A stretch of DNA of 64,000 nucleotides, taken from NCBI GenBank assembly GCA_046262295.1, contig JBHENC010000003.1, positions 186,001 to 250,000 of the forward strand. Reading direction: 5' to 3'. The DNA is from JBHENC01 sp046262295 (GTDB taxonomy: Bacteria; Acidobacteriota; Blastocatellia; Pyrinomonadales; Pyrinomonadaceae). The notes below the pieces were generated by a model, which had not been told where the DNA came from, ran no database searches, and worked only from the letters and a program-made list of their open reading frames with translations. Positions 1 through 8,821 of the stretch are shown here, piece by piece. The translations under genes and the position numbers were made by a program. Within the stretch, counting starts at the first letter, position 1. Every line of letters begins with the position of its first letter.

Positions 1-382
1 TAGACACTGTACGAAATCTCCGAAGCTGATTTCATTAGCGATTTTTACGTTTTTACGGTTTCGGTGCGCTGGCATGATCGTTGCTACGTAGTGTACCCAG
101 AGGTAAGGGGGACGGTCGCCACTAAAATGTCCTCGCCCCACCCGGAAGGCCGCCCGGGGTTACAAGCATCGCCCCTTTACTCTATTTTTCCTTTGTCCTC
201 GTTTCTGGCATTCTCGACTTCCTCACACATTTTTGTCTGCCCGCCAATCATCGCAAAGCAGAAGACCAAATCGCGCGAAGAATGCTATAATGCCCGCATC
301 ACGGGCGACCCTTCCTGCCCAATTACGCAGAGATTAATCGGGGCGTCCCATCGCAAGCTTTTAGGACTAGAGAAAAAGCGCG
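1..382. other. Non-coding left edge upstream of the J-domain gene
   Basis: I recognise no gene in this 382-bp stretch. A plus-strand reading frame is open from about position 4 to 390, but its translation is rich in Ser/Pro/Arg, shows no domain and overlaps the real J-domain start, so I treat it as chance. The right part holds a probable promoter. The left part may be upstream sequence of a gene outside the window. Confidence 0.5.
283..306 (+). promoter_or_regulatory. Extended -10 promoter candidate with a short hairpin near the start site
   Basis: TGCTATAAT at 283-291 is an exact extended -10 (TGnTATAAT). No good -35 hexamer lies 17 bp upstream, as is usual for extended -10 promoters. A small stem GCCCG/CGGGC follows at 292-306, about where transcription would begin. 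It would drive the J-domain gene, leaving a leader of about 85 nt. Confidence 0.5.
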
Positions 383-1180
383 GTGGTTGATTATTACAGA
401 ATACTAGGCATCAAGCGCACTGCTTCGGCAGGCGAAATCAAGTCTGCTTACAGGCGTTTGGCGCGCGCGCAACACCCGGACGTTAATCAGGGTTCGGCGC
501 GCGCGGCACAGGATTTCGCGCTGCTCGCGCTCGCTTACCGAACTTTAAGCGACCCGCAGGAGCGCGCGCGTTACGATGCTAAATGGAACAGAGTGCAGAA
601 GGGCTTTTCCGTTCTGCACTCGAATAATATTCATGCCCGCCGGATGCGCATGGTCACGGTGCAGGCACGGCTCGATAAAGCGGTTGATCGCTGGCTTGAA
701 GTCGAACGCCGCGAAAATTTCGCGCTGCAACAGGCCGTCTTCACAACCGTCACGCTCTTTCTCTCGACGTTCATCGTGGCGATGCTGAAGCCGCGCTTCT
801 GGCAAAGCTTTCATGGTTTTTTCGGGCGCGCCGTGCTGGTGACGCTCTTCGTGATCGGCCTTTGCCATCTGGCGTCGCGTTTGCGCGATTGCTTCACGCG
901 CTATACCTATCGCCCGAACTACCTGCAAGATTCGATTATTAGCGGCGAAGAGAAATCCGAGAAGCCGTTCACACGTTTGACCGCTTCGGCCTTTCTTGTC
1001 GTCGGCTATGCGACAAGCCTCGCGCTCGGATTGCTGGCCGGGGCGCAAATGCACTACGTAGTGAGCGACATGGCTTTCTTCTTCGATCAACACGTGCGCC
1101 CGGACTTGCTCTTTTATCCGCCCATCGCCGTGCTGATAGTCAACACGATGCACAGCGTCGCTTCAAAAATAGACTCATGA
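383..1180 (+). CDS. Membrane-anchored J-domain (DnaJ-type) co-chaperone
   Basis: This 265-residue protein starts at GTG and opens directly with a J domain (about residues 2-66) that carries the HPD tripeptide at 31-33, the part that stimulates DnaK ATPase. There is no Gly/Phe region, zinc finger or C-terminal substrate domain as in DnaJ itself. Instead an amphipathic stretch follows and then about four hydrophobic segments (roughly 118-135, 149-165, 200-220 and 242-257), so it is probably an inner-membrane protein recruiting Hsp70 to the cytoplasmic face. That role is inference; the J domain is clear. The metallophosphoesterase gene starts 13 bp downstream across a 17-bp tandem duplication. 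Confidence 0.85.
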   Translation: MVDYYRILGIKRTASAGEIKSAYRRLARAQHPDVNQGSARAAQDFALLALAYRTLSDPQERARYDAKWNRVQKGFSVLHSNNIHARRMRMVTVQARLDKAVDRWLEVERRENFALQQAVFTTVTLFLSTFIVAMLKPRFWQSFHGFFGRAVLVTLFVIGLCHLASRLRDCFTRYTYRPNYLQDSIISGEEKSEKPFTRLTASAFLVVGYATSLALGLLAGAQMHYVVSDMAFFFDQHVRPDLLFYPPIAVLIVNTMHSVASKIDS

Positions 1181-1193
1181 CAAAGATAGACTC

Positions 1194-1706
1194 GTGACAG
1201 ATACTGCTTCGCCCGTCGTGCGCGTGGGCGTTATCTCCGACACGCACGGCAAACTCGATCCGCGTGCTTTCGATCTCTTTGCGGACGTCAATCATATTAT
1301 TCACGCCGGAGATATCGGCGATGAAGATTTGATCTGGCAACTCGAAGACCTCGCGCCCGTCATCGCCGTGCGCGGCAATGTTGACGCTCCGACAATGTGC
1401 TTTCCAAACGAGCGCATGGCGGTGATCGGCGGGCGCACCTTTTATGTGCGCCATCAGTTTGCAACGGTCGAGAAACTGAGCGAGGCGCAGAAGCGCATTA
1501 TCGAGCAGCGCATCCCGGAGGTCGTCGTCTTCGGCCACACGCACAAGTTCTACGTCGGTTACTGGCGCGGCACACTGCTCTTTAATCCGGGCGGAGCCGG
1601 GGCAAAACGCTTCAATCTGCCCAGATCAATCGGCTTGCTCGACATTCACGAAGATCACATCTCGTCGCGCATCATAGATTTGGAGACGGGCGCGCTTTTG
1701 CAATAA
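1194..1706 (+). CDS. YfcE/MJ0936-family metallophosphoesterase
   Basis: The 170-residue protein has the expected length and metal-ligand order of the small calcineurin-like phosphodiesterase family: SDTHG (D16, H18), HAGDIG (D40), RGNVD (N62) and FGHTH (H115, H117). These proteins hydrolyse phosphodiesters with two metal ions, usually Mn or Ni; the natural substrate is often unknown. A Gly-rich NPGG segment near 131 is also typical. The GTG start at 1194 is chosen because an ATG at 1177 is out of frame and terminates after six codons. It is probably cotranscribed with the J-domain gene. A cytoplasmic location is expected because there is no signal peptide. Confidence 0.85.
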   Translation: MTDTASPVVRVGVISDTHGKLDPRAFDLFADVNHIIHAGDIGDEDLIWQLEDLAPVIAVRGNVDAPTMCFPNERMAVIGGRTFYVRHQFATVEKLSEAQKRIIEQRIPEVVVFGHTHKFYVGYWRGTLLFNPGGAGAKRFNLPRSIGLLDIHEDHISSRIIDLETGALLQ

Positions 1707-1789
1707 AGGCACATCGCCGTTTGTATAAGCCGAACTCTTTTCGTTGAACGGAAAGCGGCCTCAACTTATCGCATAATAGGATTCATTCG

Positions 1790-1818
1790 TTGCGCGTTGA
1801 ATCGGTTGAGTGTATATT
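1790..1818 (+). promoter_or_regulatory. Sigma70-like promoter candidate
   Basis: TTGCGC at 1790-1795 and TATATT at 1813-1818 are separated by 17 bp. Each hexamer keeps the best-conserved bases of its consensus. It would serve the small gene at 2056 and the HEAT gene. Confidence 0.35.
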
Positions 1819-1847
1819 GTCTGCCATCTTCCCCAACTGAAAGAGCA

Positions 1848-2006
1848 ATGGAAAACAGGTTGCACGGCACGGTCGGCAATTTGAATCAAGCACTTTTGGA
1901 GAATCAATTACTTCAGGTGGTAACTATCGAAACGCGCGCCCTCGCATCAAAATTCATTCGCCGACGGCCATTGAATCGTCGCCGCGCCGGACTCTTCGAG
2001 AGTTAA
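1848..2006 (+). CDS. Doubtful small ORF, 52 residues
   Basis: An ATG at 1848 sits a few bases after a weak purine stretch (GAAAGAGC) and opens 52 codons ending in an Arg-rich tail. It lies about 30 bp behind a promoter candidate. No motif is recognised and the purine stretch is a poor ribosome site, so it may be only leader sequence of the next gene. Confidence 0.2.
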   Translation: MENRLHGTVGNLNQALLENQLLQVVTIETRALASKFIRRRPLNRRRAGLFES

Positions 2007-2055
2007 TCCGCGCGCTTTTGGCCGTCGCTCTTTGCTGGCAAAAGGGAGCAAGAAG

Positions 2056-2310
2056 ATGGCTAAGCGAATCACCGAACGACAACATCTCGCCCTCAAGCTG
2101 GACTCCTTGAATGATCGGGAAGTCTCAGAAGTTTTAGATTACATTTCAATCATGGAAACAATGCGCCGCGCCCGTATCGCGCCCGGAATCTGGGAAGACG
2201 ATTTGATCGCGTCGCTGGCAGACGCGCCGGAGAACAAGCGCGCGCGCCAAGCCTTCGAGTGGGACGCCGTCCGTCGCCGCGCCGAACGCCGCGCCGCCGT
2301 CATTTCTTAA
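2056..2310 (+). CDS. Small protein of unknown function
   Basis: The 84-residue product starts at the ATG at 2056, preceded by a purine-rich ribosome site (AGGGAGCAAGAAG); a longer frame from 2032 has no such site. The protein is mainly helical by composition: a segment with leucines (residues about 8-35) resembles helical antitoxin-like or DUF2281-like small proteins, followed by a basic Arg-rich end. I recognise no specific family. The stop is 3 bp before the ATG of the HEAT gene, so the two are almost certainly cotranscribed. No toxin partner is visible, so an antitoxin call is not supported. Confidence 0.6.
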   Translation: MAKRITERQHLALKLDSLNDREVSEVLDYISIMETMRRARIAPGIWEDDLIASLADAPENKRARQAFEWDAVRRRAERRAAVIS

Positions 2311-2313
2311 CGC

Positions 2314-3315
2314 ATGACAACGCCTTTGCGCCGAGTCCGCTCGATAACTTCCGAAAAAAGATGGCGTGAGTTTACCGCCGCGCCATCTAGAGCCCTGCCG
2401 TACCTGAAAACTGTTGCCACTTTATACTTCGTCGCCAGCCTTTTTCCTGCGATGATAGCGAACGCCCGCCCGCTTCAACAAAAAAGCTTTCAAACGATTG
2501 TCGCCCGGAGAACGGTATCGGTTGCCGTTTTAATGCCGACGCCGCAAGCGGGCGAAATTGAACGACAGCGCTCTAGACTCGCTTCTGCTGAAGTGGAAGA
2601 TCGCCGCGATGCGGTTCAACGGCTCGGCGCACTCAAACGTGCTGATGCTTCGCGCGTCGCGCTCACAGCCCTGCGTGATTCTTCTGCGATTGTGCGTGCA
2701 ACTGCGAGTGACGCCGTGCTATCGCTGCCGCCCGAAGAAGCCGCCGCCGCACTGCTTCCTTTGCTTCAAGATCGAGACGAATTTGTGCGCCGCCAAACCG
2801 CCTACGCTCTTGGCGAAACGCGCTCCCGCACAACTGTTCTTGCGCTTGCCGGAGTGCTCGCGGCGGATAAAAGCGCGGGCGTGCGCGGTGCAGCGGCGGT
2901 CGCGCTCGGAGATATCGGCGACGAAGCGGCGGCCACGCCGCTTATTCAAACTTTAACTCGGCGCGTTCGCGCAGACGGCATCTTTAACCGCATCCGGCGA
3001 CGCACGACACCCGAAAATGAGTTTGTGCGGCGGGCGGCAGCACACTCGCTCGGGCAAATAAAAAGCCGTGCGGCTGTGCCCGCCTTGATCGCCGCTTTGC
3101 TTGACACGAAGACGACATCTGACGATGTGCGACGCGAAGCCGCGCTCTCGCTTGGCGTGATCGGTGATCCCGCAGCCATTGCTCCGCTGCAAAGCGCGCT
3201 GGCCGCGCCCGATCCGTATCTTTCACGCATCGCGTTTGAATCTCTGCAAAAATTAAATCCGGCGGCGGCGATGCAGCCTGCCGCGCCATTGAAAAGCTCA
3301 AAAACGAAACGCTAA
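2314..3315 (+). CDS. HEAT-repeat / PBS-lyase-like repeat protein with N-terminal membrane segment
   Basis: This 333-residue protein has a basic N-terminus followed by a hydrophobic stretch (about 30-50) that could be a signal anchor. After a linker come repeated two-helix units of about 30 residues, from roughly residue 90 to 320, with the pattern DEFVRRQTAYALGE and VRGAAAVALGDIGD, typical of HEAT/PBS-lyase repeats. Such proteins are scaffolds for protein binding; the name 'lyase' does not imply enzyme activity here. The last residues are basic and charged. It follows the small 84-residue gene by 3 bp and is closed by a strong hairpin terminator. Confidence 0.8.
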   Translation: MTTPLRRVRSITSEKRWREFTAAPSRALPYLKTVATLYFVASLFPAMIANARPLQQKSFQTIVARRTVSVAVLMPTPQAGEIERQRSRLASAEVEDRRDAVQRLGALKRADASRVALTALRDSSAIVRATASDAVLSLPPEEAAAALLPLLQDRDEFVRRQTAYALGETRSRTTVLALAGVLAADKSAGVRGAAAVALGDIGDEAAATPLIQTLTRRVRADGIFNRIRRRTTPENEFVRRAAAHSLGQIKSRAAVPALIAALLDTKTTSDDVRREAALSLGVIGDPAAIAPLQSALAAPDPYLSRIAFESLQKLNPAAAMQPAAPLKSSKTKR

Positions 3316-3334
3316 CCGCCCGCCATTTTCGGAG

Positions 3335-3372
3335 AAAAACGCCGGATTGAAATAAATCAATCCGGCGTTTTT
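3335..3372. terminator. Bidirectional rho-independent terminator
   Basis: A perfect 16-bp inverted repeat (arms 3335-3350 and 3357-3372, core CGCCGGATTGA) encloses a 6-nt loop AATAAA. A-runs on the left and T-runs on the right make it work in both directions. It lies between the convergent HEAT gene (+) and Clp-like gene (-). Confidence 0.9.
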
Positions 3373-3402
3373 AATTAAAGAAACAACGCGAGCTAACCGT
3401 TC

Positions 3403-4614
<1,212 letters not shown>

Positions 4615-4831
4615 GCTGCGTCCTCCTTGCGTAAAGGCTGCTCGTAGATGGCGCGCGCGCTGGAAAAACCGTTGGGGCGTGACGACCGCGAGTGGTCGCG
4701 CCCGGCTCTTCCGGCCGTACCAAACAAATGCCTATGCAAGGAACGAACCGCTGTGGATTAAGATGCGCAACGGCCAACGTGCGTTTGCCCCGTTTCGGCG
4801 GCGCGTTGCGCTCAAGATTTCAGACGGACAC

Positions 4832-4860
4832 TATATATACGACAATAAGCCGTTTGTCAC
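4832..4860 (-). promoter_or_regulatory. Sigma70-like promoter candidate for the Clp-like gene
   Basis: On the minus strand GTGACA (4860-4855) and TATATA (4837-4832) are spaced by 17 bp, with five of six consensus bases in the -35. The downstream gene begins at 4614. Confidence 0.45.
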
Positions 4861-5092
4861 CACAAAATGTACGCAAGACACTTTATTTCGGTTTGCCCGC
4901 AAAGCCGCGCGCCCTTTCGGTAATGACAAATCACGGCAGGAAAGGATTGACAATTTACGACTGTATCCGAGATTTTGAACACAAAGGCAAAAGCGGGATA
5001 CACCTAAAAGTTGATTCATGTCACCAAAAGGTCATTAGGGATAGTGGCTCTCTGCTGACGCGAACACCTTGCTACGAGACGCACTGATGAAA

Positions 5093-5131
5093 TACGACAA
5101 GGCCGCGCTGAATTGGCGCGGCCTTGTCGTA
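5093..5131 (-). terminator. Hairpin terminator after inositol-phosphate synthase
   Basis: A perfect 16-bp inverted repeat (arms 5093-5108 and 5116-5131, with core GACAAGGCCGCGC) has a 7-nt loop and sits 33 bp past the stop of the minus-strand gene. The T-tract is short (TTTC), so termination may be only partial. Confidence 0.65.
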
Positions 5132-5163
5132 ACGAGCGTATGCTGCGCCGCGATTGAAACAGC

Positions 5164-6483
5164 TTAGTCGTAGTATTCGAGGCCGAGATGTGTAATTAAA
5201 TCTTCGCCGCGAAGATGGCGCAAGGTGTTTTTGAGTTTCATTAATTGAATGAACACATCATGCTCCGGGTAGAGGCCGGGCGCGGTCTGCGGCGATTTGA
5301 AATAGAAAGAGAGCCATTCCTGCACGCCGCGCATTCCGGCACGCTGCGCGAGGTCTAGAAAGAGCGCCAGATCAAGCACGATGGGCGCGGCGAGAATCGA
5401 ATCGCGGCACAGAAAATCAACCTTAATCTGCATCGGATAGCCGAGCCAGCCAAAGATGTCTATGCTGTCCCAACCTTCTTTATTGTCGCCGCGCGGCGGA
5501 TAGTAGTTGATGCGGACGACGTGCGAGAAATCTTTGTAAAGCTGCGGGTAAACTTCCGGTTGAAGAATATATTCCAGCACGGAGAGTTTCGATTCCTCTT
5601 TGGTCTTGAAAGATTCCGGATCATCCAGCACTTCGCCGTCGCGGTTGCCAAGGATGTTGGTCGAGTACCAGCCGTGAAGCCCTAGCATACGCGCTTTCAA
5701 TCCGGGCGCGATGATTGTCTTCATCAGCGTTTGGCCGGTTTTGAAATCCTTGCCGCAGATCGGAAGATTGTTGTCTTCAGCGAGATCGTGCAGCGCGGGA
5801 ACGTCAACCGATAAGTTCGGCGCGCCGTTGGCGAAGGGCACGCCGGATTTCAGCGCAGCATAAGCATAAATCATCGAGGGCGCGATTGATTTATGATTAT
5901 CGCGCATCGCCTGCTCGAAGGATTTAAGGGTTTTATGAACGGCGTGCGGCTTGAGGAAAATCTCCGTCGAAGCCGCCCAGATCATCACCAGCCGCGAGCA
6001 TTTGTTCTTGCGTTTGAATTCGGCAATCTCGGCAATGAGTTGTTCGGCCAACTCAAACTTGTTCGCGCCTTCTTTAACATTAGTCCCGCTCAGACGCTTG
6101 ACGTAATGCTGATCAAAGACAGCGCTCATCGGTTTAATTCTTTGCAGCGGCGTCTTCACCTGCGCCAAAAGTTCCTTCTCAATCACGCCTGCGTGCAAGG
6201 CCGCTTCGTAGGCCGAATCAGGGAAAATATCCCACGCGCCGAAGACCAAATCCTTTATGCCCGCGAGCGGCACGAAATCCTTGATAAGCGGCACGCGGTT
6301 GTCCGTGCGCTTGCCAAGCCGGACAGTGCCCATCTGCGTGAGGCTTCCGATGGGTTCGGAAATGCCCGCTTTGATTGCTTCGACGCCCGCGATAAATGTT
6401 GTGCTGACTGCGCCGAGTCCGACGAGCAATACGCCCAAACGTCCTTTGGCCGGAGCAATCTCTTTACCTTTTTCAATAGCCAT
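5164..6483 (-). CDS. ino1: Inositol-3-phosphate synthase (myo-inositol-1-phosphate synthase)
   Basis: The 439-residue protein matches the NAD-dependent isomerase that turns glucose-6-phosphate into inositol-3-phosphate, the first step to inositol lipids or soluble inositol compounds. The N-terminal dinucleotide loop GVLLVGLGAVSTT is near residue 17. Later family blocks are visible: ANGAPNLSVDVP, CGKDFKTGQT with active-site lysines, LGLHGWYSTNILGNRDG, INYYPPRGDNKEGWD and DFLCRDSILAAP. Length agrees with the shorter bacterial/archaeal form. The ATG has an AGGAG site about 10 nt upstream. It stands alone between a divergent VOC gene and the Clp-like gene. A downstream inositol phosphatase is not in the window. 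Confidence 0.93.
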   Translation of the reverse strand: MAIEKGKEIAPAKGRLGVLLVGLGAVSTTFIAGVEAIKAGISEPIGSLTQMGTVRLGKRTDNRVPLIKDFVPLAGIKDLVFGAWDIFPDSAYEAALHAGVIEKELLAQVKTPLQRIKPMSAVFDQHYVKRLSGTNVKEGANKFELAEQLIAEIAEFKRKNKCSRLVMIWAASTEIFLKPHAVHKTLKSFEQAMRDNHKSIAPSMIYAYAALKSGVPFANGAPNLSVDVPALHDLAEDNNLPICGKDFKTGQTLMKTIIAPGLKARMLGLHGWYSTNILGNRDGEVLDDPESFKTKEESKLSVLEYILQPEVYPQLYKDFSHVVRINYYPPRGDNKEGWDSIDIFGWLGYPMQIKVDFLCRDSILAAPIVLDLALFLDLAQRAGMRGVQEWLSFYFKSPQTAPGLYPEHDVFIQLMKLKNTLRHLRGEDLITHLGLEYYD

Positions 6484-6686
6484 CTTAATCGTCTCCTGAG
6501 AAATAATGGCTTAATCATACGTCGTAGGCGCTTTCACGTGTGCGCAAATCTTGCTCTATATCGTCGCTAAATTGCGCAATCTAAAAAACGGTTGATGCCG
6601 CACAATGTTCTTCCGTGAAAATTCCAGCGGCACGGATATTTAACACCCTCTATCAAACGCTTGACCGCGCATCATTGCCGAACATC

Positions 6687-6715
6687 TTGAACTAAATGCG
6701 TTTTAGCGATATACA
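6687..6715 (+). promoter_or_regulatory. Sigma70-like promoter candidate for the VOC gene
   Basis: TTGAAC (6687-6692) and TATACA (6710-6715) are spaced by 17 bp. The gene's AAGGAG site (6736-6741) and ATG (6750) follow at normal distances. Confidence 0.45.
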
Positions 6716-6749
6716 CGCGCAATATGAAACAGGTTAAGGAGAAAAGCTA

Positions 6750-7121
6750 ATGATTACACAGGTGAAGAATGTCGGCGTGTTCGTCAAAGACCAGGAAAGG
6801 GCACTTGACTTCTATACCAACAAACTTGGTTTTGAAGTGCTCGTGAACGATGATTGGGGCGGCGGTAAACGCTGGATTGAAGTCGCGCCGAAGGGTGCGG
6901 AAACGCGATTGTCGCTTTTCACGCCGGAAGGTATGGAAGACCAGATAGGCTCATTCTCGCGCATTGTTTTCAGGTGTAATGATGTACGCGCGACATACGA
7001 AGAGTTGAAAAGCAGAGGCGTCAATTTCACACAGGAACTTTCGGAAGAGTCCTGGAGCGCATGGGCACAGTTTGTTGACCCTGACGGCAATTCGTTCGTT
7101 ATTGCCTCTGAGAAAGATTAA
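6750..7121 (+). CDS. VOC-superfamily (glyoxalase/bleomycin-resistance-like) protein
   Basis: This 123-residue protein has the paired beta-alpha-beta-beta-beta units of the vicinal oxygen chelate fold: an opening block VKNVGVFVKDQERALDFYTNKLGFEV and a closing block WAQFVDPDGNSFVIAS, the usual last strand carrying a metal ligand in active members. Metal-binding residues are only partly evident, so the substrate cannot be told; glyoxalase I, antibiotic-binding and extradiol dioxygenase functions all use this fold. An AAGGAG site lies 8 nt before the ATG. It is divergent from the inositol synthase and convergent with an AraC regulator, which might be linked to it, although nothing shows this directly. 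Confidence 0.85.
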   Translation: MITQVKNVGVFVKDQERALDFYTNKLGFEVLVNDDWGGGKRWIEVAPKGAETRLSLFTPEGMEDQIGSFSRIVFRCNDVRATYEELKSRGVNFTQELSEESWSAWAQFVDPDGNSFVIASEKD

Positions 7122-7161
7122 GCAAACGGCTCATACTTTGACATAGCGCGAAGTTCCGTTG

Positions 7162-7986
7162 TCAAGTTTTGACGAGGGCGTTACGGAAGGCGCGCGGTGT
7201 GAGTCCGGTGGCCTCGCGGAAAGCTCTGGTGAAATGGCTCGGGCTTGAGTAGCCGACGCGCGCGCCGATCTGTGTGACGGAGAAATCAGTTTCAGCCAAC
7301 AGGACTTGCGCTTGCGCGGCGCGCAGTGCGGCGAGGTAAGCGTGAGGCGATGTGCCCATCAATTTTTTGAAGAGGCGCGCAAAGTGAAAGGTAGAGAGAT
7401 GTGCGGCGGCGGCAATCTCTTCGAGCGGCAAATCTTCTGCGAGATGCGCGTGCATCAATTCGACGGCGCGGCGTATGCGCCTGTCCACTAAACCGACGCG
7501 CGATAGTTCGAGCGTATCCGCTCGCCGCAAATTGCAATGGTGGCGCAGCAGATGCACCGCAATCTGTTCGATGAAAGCCGTAACGATTATTTCCTGTCCG
7601 GCCTGTTCGGTCTTTAGCTCACGGGCTAAGTCCAGTGCGATGCGCGACAGGTAATCTTCATCCGCAAGAATCGGCGTGCGAAAAGCGACTTGCGCGCCCG
7701 TGCCTGCCAGCCGCGCGCGGATCGCGTAATCGAGCACGAAAGTAGGAGCAAGCGTGAGCGTTAGCAGTTTCACGACGTGCCCGTTTGCGCGTGCCATAAT
7801 ATTCGGTTCGAGCAGCAACACTCCTTGTGCAGTGAGTTCGCCGGAGTGGTCGCCAAGTTCGTAAAACAGTTTGCCGCCGAGCAGAAAGAGTACGCCGTAG
7901 TCGTTGCGCGCCTCGCTCGTCCATTTAAGTCGCGCCGCTTCGCGGTAGTGAATGGCGTACTGCGGGCGAATGAAAATCCTATCCAT
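7162..7986 (-). CDS. AraC-family transcriptional regulator
   Basis: The 274-residue protein has an N-terminal cupin-like sensor region (about 1-150; e.g. YGVLFLLGGKLFYELGDHSG) and a C-terminal double helix-turn-helix (about 175-270). The two recognition blocks are LEEIAAAAHLSTFHFARLFK and IGARVGYSSPSHFTRAFRE, followed by the conserved TGLTPRAFR. AraC proteins with this sensor bind small molecules and act as activators or repressors. The ligand and targets are unknown. It lies between the convergent VOC gene and the glycerophosphodiesterase gene, which is transcribed toward it on the same strand, 22 bp upstream. Confidence 0.88.
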   Translation of the reverse strand: MDRIFIRPQYAIHYREAARLKWTSEARNDYGVLFLLGGKLFYELGDHSGELTAQGVLLLEPNIMARANGHVVKLLTLTLAPTFVLDYAIRARLAGTGAQVAFRTPILADEDYLSRIALDLARELKTEQAGQEIIVTAFIEQIAVHLLRHHCNLRRADTLELSRVGLVDRRIRRAVELMHAHLAEDLPLEEIAAAAHLSTFHFARLFKKLMGTSPHAYLAALRAAQAQVLLAETDFSVTQIGARVGYSSPSHFTRAFREATGLTPRAFRNALVKT

Positions 7987-8008
7987 GTTCAGCTTACGGC
8001 GACGGCAT

Positions 8009-8821
8009 TTACAACGTGGAATTCATGGTGCTGCTCCGGCGCAAACGCTCGCGTGCTTCCACTAAACAGGCCGGGTCGTTGGTGATTAAAGCGTGGACGC
8101 CGCAACGCGTGGCACGCTCCACCCATTCGGGCGCGTCTATTGTCCAGACAACGGTACGCAGATTGTGGCGCGCTGCATCCCGCGTCGCACGATGCACCGG
8201 AAAGCTGCGATGAATCGCCAGCTCATCCGCACCACACGCAACGGCCTGCGCAATGATGCGGCGTACAGAAGGCACGGGAGGCTTGAGCGTGCGCTCGAAA
8301 AGCGCAGCGGTGCGAATGGATGGATCGAGTCGTTTTATTTCTTTGATGGAAGCGAGTTGAAAACTTTCGACGACGACGCGGTGTGCGAGCGCAAAGTCCG
8401 AAACGAGTTGCACGACCTGACGAGCTAATGCAGCGTAGTTCTCGTGCGCTTCGCATTTCATCTCGACGTAGCACAGGCAAGCGCTACCGCGAGTTAATTC
8501 GAAGACTTCAGTTAAGGTTGGAATCGTCGCGCGCGAAAATTCCGGGCGTGCCTTCGCCGGATTCCGTAAATTGAACCACGTTCCGACATCAATCCGCTTT
8601 AGTTCAGCAGATGAAAGCGTTGCTACGTCACCCTCTCGTAAGCCTGTGCGTTGAAGCGTCGCATCGTGAATCACAACGGCGACATTATCGCGCGCGCGGC
8701 GCACGTCAAACTCGATGCCATCAGCTTTATCCGAGAGCGCGCGTGATAACGCGACGAGCGTGTTTTCGGGGGCGATGGCAGATGCCCCGCGATGCCCGAT
8801 GATGAGCGGCCACTTGCTCAT
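8009..8821 (-). CDS. Glycerophosphodiester phosphodiesterase (UgpQ-like)
   Basis: At 270 residues this is a standard single-domain GDPD, a TIM-barrel enzyme that cleaves glycerophosphodiesters to glycerol-3-phosphate and an alcohol. The N-terminus has the signature GHRGASAIAPENT; the metal and acid residues continue in GIEFDVRRARDN (E-x-D) and VVIHD (His). There is no signal peptide, so it acts in the cytoplasm on products of lipid turnover. Its ATG overlaps the stop of the branching enzyme gene by 4 bp (ATGA), so the two are translationally coupled. A coupling of lipid turnover with glycogen-type metabolism is not obvious, so the pairing may only be positional. Confidence 0.92.
   Translation of the reverse strand: MSKWPLIIGHRGASAIAPENTLVALSRALSDKADGIEFDVRRARDNVAVVIHDATLQRTGLREGDVATLSSAELKRIDVGTWFNLRNPAKARPEFSRATIPTLTEVFELTRGSACLCYVEMKCEAHENYAALARQVVQLVSDFALAHRVVVESFQLASIKEIKRLDPSIRTAALFERTLKPPVPSVRRIIAQAVACGADELAIHRSFPVHRATRDAARHNLRTVVWTIDAPEWVERATRCGVHALITNDPACLVEARERLRRSSTMNSTL

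Larger units (their letters stand above)
1707..2055. other. Intergenic region with promoter and one doubtful small ORF
   Basis: This 349-bp gap separates the phosphoesterase from a small unknown gene. It contains a plausible sigma70-like promoter at 1790-1818 and a doubtful 52-codon frame at 1848-2006. I see no repeat or terminator of quality. Confidence 0.45.
4615..5163. other. Long upstream region of the Clp-like gene
   Basis: This 549-bp stretch has no convincing gene on either strand; the short frames present are Arg/Ser-rich and lack ribosome sites. It holds a minus-strand promoter candidate (4832-4860), which would give the Clp-like mRNA a leader of about 210 nt, and the inverted repeat that probably ends the inositol synthase transcript. 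I found no CIRCE-like element. Confidence 0.5.

Noticed and set aside
64..390. 108-codon plus-strand frame at the left edge
   Set aside because: No recognised motif, overlaps the J-domain start and contains the promoter.
7129..7165. Terminator between VOC and AraC genes
   Set aside because: Only a 6-bp TTGACA/TGTCAA stem with a long loop and no strong T-run.
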